DNA from: Hydra vulgaris
Taxonomy: Eukaryota > Cnidaria > Hydrozoa > Anthoathecata > Hydridae
Direction: 5' to 3'
Assembly (NCBI RefSeq): GCF_038396675.1
Contig: NC_088934.1
Span: 40,119,001 to 40,183,000 of the forward strand
Length of the DNA stretch: 64,000 nucleotides
The first letter of the stretch is position 1, and each line of letters opens with the position of its first letter. A program made the position numbers and the translations under genes. The notes beneath the pieces were generated by a model that worked only from the letters and a program-made list of their open reading frames with translations, searched no databases and was not told where the DNA came from. Below, piece by piece: positions 1-14,776 of the stretch.

Positions 1-597
1 CGGATTCAGTTATTACCGTTACTATTTCAAATATTAACAATTAGCAACGACTAACCGTCGCTAATTAATAAATGAAATAATAACTCCTTATGCACGTTGA
101 CGTATGAACTGAAAACATGTTTTTGGTTATTATATTAAAATTTAATTAATGGTGTCAATATATTATGCCAATATTATAAATGCATATCAGACATTTTTAT
201 TTGAAGCTTTCAATTTTTTATTTGACGTTTTTATTTAACTTTTTCATTTAAAATGCCTAATCATGCAAAAGAACGCTACGAGAAAGGCAAGGATTTAAGA
301 TCGATAATCAAAACAAAAACACTTAAAGGCTTCATGGAGCTTTTAAGTGCTTTTGTTAAATACGAAGTGTCTATTTGTTGAAATACCATTAGCAAATGTA
401 ATTAACTTTTGTTTAAGTTATTTTAACAGTATATATTAATTAGTACTTTCTGTTATTTCCGTTTCTATTGTTTATGTTTATATATCTTGTTGCTGTTTGC
501 GTGCAGACATAATTTATTTAACTACTTAAAAGTTTTAATTAGTTAATTAATTATAGTTAGAATTAATTAAGATAATGAATTTAACACAAGGATTTAC
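1..597. other. AT-rich DNA, no gene seen
   Basis: No open frame of useful length and no splice-bounded coding pattern is visible. The only structure is an imperfect hairpin near 312-358, with arms of about 20 bases and two mismatches around a roughly 7-base loop. Confidence 0.5.
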
Positions 598-690
598 ATA
601 AGGAATTGACACAATGGTTAACACCGGGACTGCACATAAACAGTTCGGGTTTTAACAATTCGTTTAACGCTCTAACCAATTGAGCTGTAG
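598..690 (-). repeat. tRNA-like (SINE-type) sequence
   Basis: On the minus strand a stretch resembling a tRNA D-arm/A-box (AGCTCAATTGGTTAGAGC) is followed about 45 bases later by GGTGTTAACC, a poor B-box. No cloverleaf can be closed, so this is not called a tRNA gene. It could be the head of a tRNA-derived SINE or a decayed tRNA copy. Confidence 0.3.
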
Positions 691-923
691 CCGTTCTCAT
701 CTCTCCGTTAAGCTTAACGGAGCGTTAGTCAAAAATTTCTTTTAAATTACATTAATAAAAAATTTATTTAAAATTATAATTTTTTAAACATAAATGTTTT
801 ATTTTGGTATAAGTTTTATTTTAACGAATTTATATAAATTTTTGTCATTTCTTTATTTAGAAATATTGTATTGAAATTTCAGACAAAAGCTCCGTTAAGC
901 TTAACGGAGAGATGAGAATACGG
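691..923. mobile_element. Short MITE with palindromic terminal repeats
   Basis: The left arm (691-723) and right arm (889-923) are inverted copies about 33 bases long. Each arm contains the perfect 18-base palindrome TCCGTTAAGCTTAACGGA next to TCTCATCTC. The 165-base interior is AT-rich and non-coding. No target-site duplication is evident. A non-autonomous DNA element is the simplest reading. Confidence 0.6.
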
Positions 924-1034
924 CCGCTGTCAAGCCATTAAAATGCACCACCTTACTCTTACTGATAAAGTAAAAAAATGAGATATAGGGTTTGCCTCAG
1001 ATTGCCTCAACGACCCTGCCCTAAGCTTTACGCG

Positions 1035-1134
<100 letters not shown>

Positions 1135-1454
1135 TGTTTTTTATTAAATGTATTGAAAATGCCTTTACAATAATAAACTTAGAATAAGTTTAGTGGCCGG
1201 TATAAAACTGATGTTATAAAGAGCACATTGTGTACTGCTTGCCACCTCTATTTCATTCAACGTCTGAAAACATCTTTCGCAGGACAAAATAAATACAAAG
1301 AGTAATAATATGACTAGAGAAAGAATGTAAAAAAAGTTCTTCAAGGAACAGTCTTAGTACTATTCTTCAAGGAACAGTCTTTGTAGTAACTTAATTTTCA
1401 TTTAAATATCGAGTTCAATTATTATAATTTAAATCACATTATTACACTTAACAC

Positions 1455-1600
1455 AGCTGTGACGCAGTGGTTACAGTTCTGGCTCAGAACCCAAAGGTCC
1501 GAGGGTTGATACCGACTTTAGCCTATAAGTGACATTGGTAAGAAAGGTGCTCTGTACTCTGTGATAAGATTGTAAGGACTTATGGCATAGATTCTGGTCG
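1455..1600 (+). repeat. tRNA-derived SINE copy
   Basis: The sequence GACGCAGTGGTTACAG resembles a pol III A-box. It is followed by GTTCTGGCTCAGAA and then GGTCCGAGGGTTGATACC, which resembles a B-box. The same order of blocks, including GTTCTGGCTCAGAA, recurs on the minus strand near 33205-33130, and both copies continue into ACATTGGT. The two loci therefore look like one SINE family. The 3' end of this copy is not sharply defined. Confidence 0.6.
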
Positions 1601-4050
<2,450 letters not shown>

Positions 4051-4084
4051 TTAGCCCATCTTCTTCAAACGAAGCTAACGTGAT

Positions 4085-4170
4085 AAATGAGAATGATAGC
4101 TCTAAATTTAGAGCTATCATTCTCATTTGATTCAATAGCATAGACTTAAGTCTATGCTATTGAATCAAAT
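4085..4170. repeat. Two overlapping perfect palindromes
   Basis: Positions 4085-4128 form a perfect 44-base palindrome (22-base arms, no spacer, centre AAA/TTT). Positions 4125-4170 form a second perfect 46-base palindrome (23-base arms, centre CTT/AAG). A diverged direct copy of the unfolded sequence lies at about 4281-4360, showing what the region looked like before inversion. They sit at the 5' edge of the hAT relic. Confidence 0.95.
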
Positions 4171-4179
4171 AGCGTATTA

Positions 4180-6515
<2,336 letters not shown>

Positions 6516-6649
6516 ATCGATATGATTGAAGTTGGAAAGATTTCGTTGATTGGAAAGAAACACGCTTAAATGTTTTTAGACGTTTCTCCAAATACGATAT
6601 TCAACGTGAATCTAAACATGTTAGCGAATTCACCCAAACATAAAAAGCT

Positions 6650-7340
6650 GTGGCTTACCTTTTCTGTCTTTTGAATCAAGTAGAAAATAAAACAAAGTTC
6701 TTTTTATTATTTATTGCAATCAAAATCATAAGGTTTTATTCTGATTCACCCTTAAATACTGAAGAAACTTTTGCATACTTCTTTGATAACAAACTTTCAA
6801 ATAGTGTTTATGAAAATACTCATAAAGAAGCACCACGCAGTTTTCCAACTTATCAAGCAATTTCTAAAACAAAAAACAAGTGCTCACCTTTAAAAACATC
6901 CATTGAAATTACTGAAACAATGGTCACAGTTAAACTACAGGATCTTATGAATCACACATCCAAGAGGTTTGTGAAACTACAGGAAAGAGAAATTTAAAAA
7001 CATTTGGATGATAAAAAAAAAGACTTTGATGAATTATTTTTAATTAGTAGTTGGGGTATGGACGGAGCATCAGTTTACTTAAAATATCATCAACGTTTTA
7101 ATAATTCCAATCAAAATAACCTACAAGATTTGGATCTTTTTATGCCATAGCAACATCACTTCACTATATGTACATTCAGATTCAAACAATATTTTATGGA
7201 ATAACATAATGTCTCAGAGTATTAGATTCTGTAGACCAATTATACTGGAGTATATAAAGGAAAATATTGAAGTGGTATTAAAAATTAGGGGAAATTAAAA
7301 AAGAAATTCTTAACTTATATCCAGTTAAAGTTTACCATCC
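6650..7340 (+). pseudogene. RAG1/Transib-like transposase relic (tentative family)
   Basis: An open stretch (6650-6997) ends in a stop and similarity continues in broken frames. Visible blocks are a region around LSNSVYENTHKEA with FPTYQAI, then ITETMVTVKLQDLMNHTSKR, then SSWGMDGASVYLKYHQ, and further on IRFCRPIILEYIKE. From memory, this order (YPxYxxIxxAKxKC, then LLDHT, then GFDGxSGxxxYKQ, then RFCRP...KE) is that of a dispersed invertebrate family I associate with RAG1/Transib-type DDE transposases. The Asp of WGMDGAS would be the first catalytic residue. The assignment to RAG1/Transib is inference. Stops after QEREI and after LFMP show it is dead. Confidence 0.5.
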
Positions 7341-8100
7341 ACGACCTTAGTACGTTTTTATCAACTATAGTTTTGTCCTTTCGATGATTGATGAGATATA
7401 TCTTAAATTACGCCACGGAAACTTCTTTGACACAATGTTGTCCGATTTGTCATTCCACACCTAACGGAAGGATTTTCTACAGGTGGGCAGACATCGTGCT
7501 ATAACATTTTACCACTAAATGCCTAGATTAGATTTTTTGAATTTATTTTACATATTTTATAAAGAATTGAAATATAAACTTGGAAAGTAAAAAAAGGTTT
7601 TAAAAGATCTTAAAAAATAATTAAAATTATTTGTTGAGAAAAAAAATTATTCATGATAAGATGATGGAAGAATTTGAGGAAGGATTAGAAAAGCTTTTTC
7701 TAATCCTCTATAAATCAGCAAAATTTTAGAAGTTGATCAAAAAAAAATTACTATCAGATTACATAATATTTTTATTGCAATCAATTGCAAATACCCAATC
7801 AATACAAAAATATTGATAGATACTACAACAACAAACAACAACCAACATGCTATTTATTTTCCGTAAATCATTTTTACAATAGTATTTATAATAATAATGA
7901 TAATAATAACAATAAAAACAAGAAGAAAATAAACAAACAAAAAGTACTGATAATAATTATAGTAATAACAAACAGAAAATTAAAAGAATATTTTAATAGT
8001 AAGGATATTAATGTCTAAAAGTTAAAATGTTTTTCAGAATTTTTTAAAATTGATTTTATTTAAGATGGAGAAAAGGTATTCCAGAATTTAGTTTTTTGGA
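7341..8100. other. Non-coding AT-rich tail
   Basis: Low-complexity A-rich DNA with AAT/AAC runs near 7850-7950. Possible further debris of the preceding transposase could not be confirmed. Confidence 0.4.
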
Positions 8101-8108
8101 AGTAAATT

Positions 8109-8217
8109 GAGCTCCATTATGACGTTTGTACTGATTCAACGTATTGTATCACATGCATTAAAGCTATTCGTTTAAATGCTCTTCCTCTAAAAAGCAATCA
8201 GCATTCACCACATAAAG
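8109..8217 (+). repeat. Duplicate fragment of the hAT zinc-finger region
   Basis: About 105 bases repeat positions 4449-4556 with a few substitutions and a small deletion. Shared blocks include CTCCATTATGACGTTTGTAC (CTCTATT in the first copy) and AAGCTATTCGTTTAAATGCT. It is a second partial copy of the same hAT element in the same orientation, 3.6 kb away. Confidence 0.85.
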
Positions 8218-8437
8218 TCTAGTTTTTTTTTAATTATTTGGAAGTTTATTGATCTAATGAGTTGACGCTGAGACAAAAGCAACTTGTTAATGTGATAATT
8301 TCCAACTTGTTAATGTGACCTCAAACTATTTTAAAAATTCCAGTAAGTCGACTAAAATCATTGGAGTTTGGAACAAGTATACCCCAAAAGTTTATTTATT
8401 AGTTGTTTCTTTATTATCAATTTTATTATTATTATTT

Positions 8438-8486
8438 ATTATTAGTTGAGAATTAAAACGACAGATTTTAATTCTCAACTAATAAT
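8438..8486. repeat. Perfect hairpin
   Basis: Arms of 21 bases (8438-8458 and 8466-8486) are exact reverse complements around a 7-base loop. It lies in non-coding AT-rich DNA. It is not followed by a functional gene context that would make it a terminator. Confidence 0.9.
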
Positions 8487-8539
8487 CAGTTAAAGTTCAA
8501 AAAAAATAACTGTATAAAGTTTTCACCTTTCACAAACCG

Positions 8540-8900
8540 AGAGAGTTACAAACTTTATATGATCATAACTTTCAAAGAAAAAAACCTTATTCTATAAAAG
8601 TTAAAACCTGTAGTTGAATTTAAATTTTATATAAGATAGCAACAAAAATTTTTTTTTGAACTCATTGCTCTCATATTTGTGGAGGGGGCTAACTTTTGGG
8701 GTAACTCTGACCCGGGCTTCAATCTTAGCAATTTTTTTCAAAACACATTTTGACTTAAACAAGTTTGAAATATTTTGGAAATTGTTTGGACATTGCTTGA
8801 ATGTAGCATATATAAAAAATCCAACTGGTGCCCCTAGCGCTCATCTGTATCTAACCTCCCTCCCCCTCCCCCCTTATTGCTGCGCCTATGAGATGGTTAA
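8540..8900. repeat. Dispersed MITE-like repeat, copy 1
   Basis: The run AACTTTATATGATCATAACTTTC ... AACCTGTAGTTGAATTTAAATTT ... TTGCTCTCATATTTG matches, in the same order, segments at about 27725-27850 and 61460-61575. The copy ends in a C-rich tract (CCTCCCTCCCCCTCCCCCC). No protein is encoded. It is one of three copies of a non-autonomous family in this window. Confidence 0.5.
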
Positions 8901-9369
8901 ACACAAAAATAAAAAATATTATCTATTTTACTCAACTAAGGCTTAATACTCAAATAAAAGCAGCAATCGAAATTTTGTTCACCTATTTCAATGGAATGTT
9001 CCCACTGTGCCCCGTAGGGTTGTGCTCTAAACCTAGTTAAACCGCTGTTATAAAGATATGGTAATAAACATATGGGAAAAAATGAAAAGTTTTATATAGT
9101 GCGAGTATTTTTTTCAATTTTGTCATAAGTTCTTGAAGTATTCATTAGCAGGGCCAATGAAAGTAACAATGATTTAATAAATATAATAATCTTAATATCA
9201 ATAATCATATAAATAAAAGTAATATAAATATTTCATTAAAAAATAACAATAAATAAACAAACAAAAAATTTTCAATAATACTCACAAATAAAAACGTGTC
9301 ACCCACTTACACACAAACATTTAGTCACAAAAAGTATAGAGTTTTCATAATAAATGACAATATTAAAGG

Positions 9370-9690
9370 AAAAAAGTTTCCTAATTCTTTTTAATTACTT
9401 TCCATTTTCGAATGTTTTTTTTTCTTTTAACTTTGGTTTTTTGTCTTTCCTTTTTCTTATCTCATTTTTTTCTTTCGTTAATTTGTTTGATTTTTTTAAT
9501 TTTTTTTTTAGTTTTTTTCTTATCTCATTTTTTCTTTCGTTAATTTGTTTGATTTTTTTAATTTTTTTTTTAGTTTTTGCTTTTTTATATCCTTTTTTTT
9601 CTTTTCTTCATTCTCTTTATTTTTATTTCATTTATTTTTCTTATTTTATTCTATTTTCTTTATCTTTCCTTTTTTTTTTTAAATCTATTT
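9370..9690. repeat. Pyrimidine-rich tract with internal tandem duplication
   Basis: The plus strand is almost entirely T and C. Two near-identical units of about 62 bases lie side by side at 9451-9510 and 9511-9573, each containing CTTATCTCATTT and CTTTCGTTAATTTGTTTGAT. The Phe-rich frame across it is a composition artefact. Confidence 0.8.
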
Positions 9691-10832
9691 ATAAAATTCG
9701 TTAGAAAAAAGCGTCCGCCATTCCGGGTCTCTGCACTGTCTGAAAACCCTCCAAAGAAAACCTTATTCAAAAATTAGTCAGCTAATTTGGATCCTTAGTA
9801 GGCAGTCGGCAGATGTCAGCTAACAAGGACCTTTTCTTTTACTGAATTTTTTACTTTTTAGACGTTCATCGGCAAAAAAAAAAATAATATGCCATTCCTT
9901 CCCCTTAAAGATCTCCTCGGGACGGCCCCGTATGTATCATGTTAAATTCAAAAGCACACGTTTTTGATAAAATTTTAAATTGCTCATGATAAAAATCAAT
10001 CTTCTGCATTATACTTAGAGACTTTCAAATTAATGATTTATTTATTTAACTAAAAACCAAAAAAGTCAAAAAACGTTTTTGCATAATAGTTTTTTTATTG
10101 TTCCATTCAGTACGCAAAAATTAATGGATTGAAGAATAATGTATAAAAATACTAGATGTCTAACTCGCGGGATTTTATTGGACGAAAAGTTTAAAGCAGT
10201 CGTCAAGCGCTCTATACAGCGTTGCAGTGCAGTGGTCAGTAGGGTGTCCCAAAAACACACTTTTTTTAAAATTTCAATGTGCTCTCAACTGATCCCCATT
10301 CTATAGGTCCTAAATAGCTACCAAAATCTTTTTTTTAATTTTTTAATGACTAGAAGTGATAGATGTAAATTCTGAGTTTTACGGTTTTATACACTTATGT
10401 GTATTTACTAAAAAACAGCGCTATCTAGTATTTCAATATGTTTTAATATGACGTAATAATTAGTACACAAATAATTCCCATAGGATATTATTAAAGAATA
10501 GGATCATTCCCTATGAACATTGTTAGAGATTGATATTTTCCCCTCTGGACAATATTATTAGTTCGTATAATTCCCCATGGATTGGTTCACAAATAACTCC
10601 ATTTAGAAATTTTTTTTGAAGGAGAAAATTTCTAAATAGAAATATTTGTGCACGAAGGAATTCTAATTTGTGCACGAAGAAATTCTCGTGTAAACGGTTA
10701 TAAAAGCCGTAACGGTAAACTTAGATAAAATATTATACGAGAGGGAATAACGACTTCATAGATTTTTGATGCAAGTGTAACATTTAGTATAAATTTAGTT
10801 AAAAAACTGATTATTTCGAAATTCATATAAAA

Positions 10833-13497
10833 ATGGGTAGAACAGCTAAAAAAAAGAAGATGATAGGACAGAATAAGATAAAACGGAAAAATACAGAAAG
10901 GTTGAGGTATATTTACCTATTGAAGTACCCACTGAGGGAGTTACCTCAGAGACAGCTTCCATCTAATGGTGATATTCTTAGATACTATCAATTTATCCTT
11001 CGCGAATCACAAGTTAAATACAAACCCACTTCTACTAATGTTGGTTGCAAATTGAAATCGAAATCCAAGGATCTTGTTTGTGAAAATGGTGTTTGTACAG
11101 ATCCTGATAGTTCTTGCTTGGTATCTAGGATTAAAAAAATTTGGGATAATGCTGGGTTTGGCAAGAAATTTGTGATTTGTGGGTACAATATAAAGACTAA
11201 AATCATTAAACTTAATTTAAAATACAAGAAATTGATTAAATTGTCTTCTCTAAACTGGAACAGCAGTCTTGATAAGCAATCAAAGTTAGAGAAAGATTTT
11301 CTTATAGAATCCTATCAGCTTTTTGACATCTCGACTAAGAATTTTAAAAAAGATATTCTTGCTGATAGATTGAGAACAGATGATGCCAAGCTGGAAGATA
11401 TAAAGTAAGTTCATTAAATAACACTTTTTTTAGTAGTGAGATTTTTTTTCCAATTAAAAGTAACTTAAGTAATAGCATATTATTTTCTTTAAAATATTTA
11501 CGTTTAACTCTTTACATGGTTTGGTCATCTTCCAAGAAAAACTAGAACAATTATTAATTTATTTATAAATGGCTTAATAGATTTAAATATTTCTTAGTTT
11601 TTATGAAGACCAGAAGTTACATAGGAAAGGATATATGGAAACAAAAGTCGATGAAGACTACAGTAGAAGAGTACTGGATGCAAACAGGAGAAAGAACAAG
11701 CTAGATAAGTTGAGAGAGAAAGAATTAGAGAGACAGAAAAACTTAAAAGATATCAATGATGCTTTGTTGTCAAATGACTCCATGACAGAAGAGATTCAAT
11801 TCAGCAGTGAGGAAGAAAAGTCAAACGAGGACTGTGAAATCAGCGAGGAAGATGATTTCCTGGGTAATGGTCGGAAACGCAGGTATAGTATTATTTTAAT
11901 AACATAGTTGTAATTTTCACAAGCTAAAGCTGTTTTATTGAAAAGTATATAATTATAAATAGGTAGAAAAATATTATAAAATGATACCTAGGTACAATTC
12001 TGGAGATACGATAAATCTAGCAGTGAATGTTGAAAAGCTCATTGAATGTACTGCTGTTCCAGCAACAAGGTTCAATGTTGGTGTACGACCTCATCTGGCA
12101 ATTTTAAGTGAAGTATTTAAAGCTGGAGGTATAGAAATTAATGATATATCGCTTTCAAGAAGCACACTTCATAGAAAAAAGTTCAAATATGTAGAACTTG
12201 AAGGAGACTCGGAGTGGATTTCAATATCTAATCATCTTAAAGGTCGACGGCTTATTCTTCATTTTGATACCAAACTGTTGGAACAAATTACCACTGGGCT
12301 TAACATTATCAAAAAAATTGAGCGACTTGCAGTCTCAGTGAGTTCCCTGGATGACGATACCATGGAAGACCATCTTTTAGGTGTTGTTCAATGTCCCTCT
12401 TCAAAGGGAGTTGACCAAGCAGAACAAGTGCACAATCTTTTAGAATATTACGGATGTACAGAGCAGATCATTGGTATATGCTGTGATACAACTGCAAGCA
12501 ATACAGGTGGAGTAAATGGAGCAGTCCAAATGCTTACAGATATTTTGAAATTACCAATTTTGCGGATAATGTGTAGGAGACACATATATGAAGTACATGT
12601 ATCTCACTATATGGCTGCCCTTACTGGTGAGAAAACTAAAGGTCCAAGAAGAGCTCTTTATGTCAAGCTAAAGAACAAGTGGCCTGAAATCTGTGAAAAA
12701 GTGAATGAAGTGAAAAATTTATGTAAATTGGACTGGCAAAGAGATGATCTGAAGATTGGCTCTGTTCTTCGCACTGTTGCAGAGGCTAAGACATTTTTGA
12801 CTAATGCAACTACTGATATAGTGTTTTCAAGGAATGATTATGGTATAGTTTGTAAGCTTGCCTCCTTCTTCCTTGGAGTGGAAGAAGGAGGTAAGCTTAC
12901 AAACTATACCATATTTGCTATGTTCCATGGTTTTTAAAAAGTTTTTTAGGATTTCTGGCTCCCTACAATGATTTGAAAGCTATCCAGACAGCCTATGCAT
13001 TGAGAAAAGTTAGTAAGAATATTGGAAATGCTTTGCTTCTCAGCATGGGACGCCATACGTGGTACTTAACTCCGCAACTCTGTGTTTTGTCCTTTGGGGA
13101 TAAAGAAGTTCCTTCTGAAACAAAGCTAAGAATGCTGTTAGCTCTGATTGAGTTTGAAGAGCCAAATGAATTTCAGCGTTGTAAACCATCAAATGTACAA
13201 ATTGGAGAGACCACAGAGCTACCTGAGTTGATTTCCGAGCAAAGCTACCTTCTCTTCAAACATTTTAAAATATCAAGAGCAAGTATAAAAGAATGGCTTA
13301 ATAATAGTCTTAATACTATAGATGTTTTTAACCATCCTCAGTTGCTAGATTTTATTGCATGGATCAAAAACATATCTGTTGTAAATGATGGTGCAGAAAG
13401 AAACATTAAGCTCATTAAAGATTTTCTTTCAGCTACTAGAGATGAAGATCACCTTCAAAATGTACTTTTTGTAGTTAAAAAGTCTAGAAAAAACTAA
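10833..13497 (+). CDS. Unclassified transposase, four exons, frame intact
   Basis: Exons are proposed at 10833-11404, 11598-11882, 11992-12890 and 12950-13497. Every intron has GT-AG borders (AA|GTAAGT...CTTAG|T; AG|GTATAG...CCTAG|G; G|GTAAGC...TTTAG|G). Phases match and the total of 2304 bases gives about 767 aa with no stop. The N-terminus is basic (GRTAKKKKM). Exon 2 encodes a charged coiled-coil-like stretch, then an acidic stretch (SSEEEKSNEDCEISEED). Exon 3 has an RNase-H-like pattern: RLILHFDTKLL, ICCDTTASNTGG, then CRRHIYEVHVSHYM. The C-terminus has NDGAERNIKLIKDF. This spacing (Asp, Asp-Thr-Thr-Ala-Ser-Asn, Cys-x-x-His, late Glu) recalls hAT proteins. It matches a family I have seen as uncharacterised proteins in cnidarians and insects. 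Function is inferred from the element ends. Confidence 0.75.
12840..12912. repeat. 33-bp-stem hairpin across an exon/intron junction
   Basis: Left arm 12840-12872 and right arm 12880-12912 are reverse complements at 32 of 33 positions, with a 7-base loop. The left arm is coding (around GIVCKLASFF). The right arm contains the proposed splice donor GGAG|GTAAGC at 12890/12891. The single mismatch falls on the T of the donor GT, where the exact complement would be GC. Confidence 0.95.
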
Positions 13498-13799
13498 GAC
13501 TATGACTAAAAAGGAGCTTTTGTATTTTCATATTTATAAATATAATCTATCAAGTTAAATAGTAGAAAACAATTGGAAATGATTTATACGCATCTAATTG
13601 TTTTGTTTTAATTTTCTAAAATGTGTTTTCTATTAATGTTAAGCTAGCTTAACATTAAAACAGTAAAACTCAGATTTTACATCTAGCACTTCCTGTCAAA
13701 ATAAAACCGTCAAATTTTTTTTAGTACTTATTTAGGTCACATAGAATGGAAATCAGTAGAGAGCTTTTTTTTTTTTCGGGACACCCTATTGTACAATCA

Positions 13800-14008
13800 A
13801 ACACCGGTGTTTCATAGCAAGGAAGGCGGTGCACCGTCTCCCTTGCTTTTATATTAAATTTATATGTACATGAATAATTAAATTTATTTGTTCATTAATT
13901 ATTAAACAGAGAAGAATACATAATTAATAAAACAAAATTTAACAAAAAATTTGAGTGGAAGACAAAAAAATTGTGACTTGAGACGCTGAAATATAAAAGG
14001 GGCAAAAC
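13800..14008. other. Short non-coding stretch
   Basis: Nothing recognisable lies between the transposon and the AAT array. Confidence 0.4.
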
Positions 14009-14071
<63 letters not shown>

Positions 14072-14160
14072 TAATAACAATAATAATAATAACAATAATA
14101 ACAATAATAACAATAATAATAATAACAATAATAATAACAATAGTAATAATAACAATAATA
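14009..14160. repeat. (AAT)n/(AAC)n microsatellite
   Basis: About 150 bases of ATA/AAT trinucleotides with scattered AAC units. The poly-Leu frame on the minus strand is an artefact. Confidence 0.97.
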
Positions 14161-14776
14161 ACTATTATAAAGTGAACTTGCGAAAAAGTATTGATTAAAA
14201 ATATAACTAACCTATTACTTTATAAAGTAAATTCAAAACATTTTAATATATTATTAGTCAAATGAGTAAAGTTTTTATCTTTGTTTGTAAGTCTTTTTTT
14301 GCCGATTACACGTTTAAATGAACTCATAACAATAAAACGACACAATACAATAAACGTAAAACATTAAATCATAGTCGTGTAACATTATATTATAACTATT
14401 AAATTAATTAAGTCATTATATTAGGTCTAATTTATTATATTAAGTCATTTATTAAGATATGAATTATGCCTAATCGTTTCAGAAAATTAATTTTTTATTG
14501 TTTTGATTAACGTTGACTTAGACAAAACTTTTGGTCTATTTTTTTGCGCCTAAACTTCATGGTGTATAGAAACTCCATATGCTTTACGTAAGTATAGAAA
14601 TAGTGGTCGATATAGGTAAGATAGCTGAATAAGCGTAGGAATAAAGGTCGATGTGTAATAAACTCACCTAGACCTAGTCTTTTACGGGTCCAGACTGCTA
14701 TTAATTAAATAAACTAATTTTTATTTCAGCTTTTCTTTTAATATTTAAATAAATAAATTCTTATTTTAACTATTAA

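Larger units (their letters stand above)
10242..13786 (+). mobile_element. Apparently complete DNA transposon with long TIRs
   Basis: The ends begin GGGTGTCCC and finish GGGACACCC, with TA immediately outside both (10240-10241 and 13787-13788). Inverted similarity extends about 150 bases inward. It includes CCATTCTAT and a block near AGATGTAAATTCTGAGTTTTAC on the left, matched by AGATGTAAAATCTGAGTTTTAC on the right. A single four-exon gene fills the interior. The flanking TA could be a 2-base target duplication; no 8-base duplication is visible. The superfamily is not recognised with certainty. Confidence 0.8.

Noticed and set aside
598..690. tRNA gene on the minus strand
   Set aside because: Only a D-arm/A-box-like segment fits. 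Anticodon and T arms cannot be closed, so it is listed only as tRNA-like.
8438..8486. Transcription terminator
   Set aside because: A eukaryotic AT-rich non-coding context; a perfect hairpin is not evidence for intrinsic termination here.
9354..9777. Phe-rich membrane-protein-like frames
   Set aside because: A T/C-only tract with a tandem duplication; composition explains it.
13895..14155. Poly-leucine frame on the minus strand
   Set aside because: Caused by the (AAT)n array.
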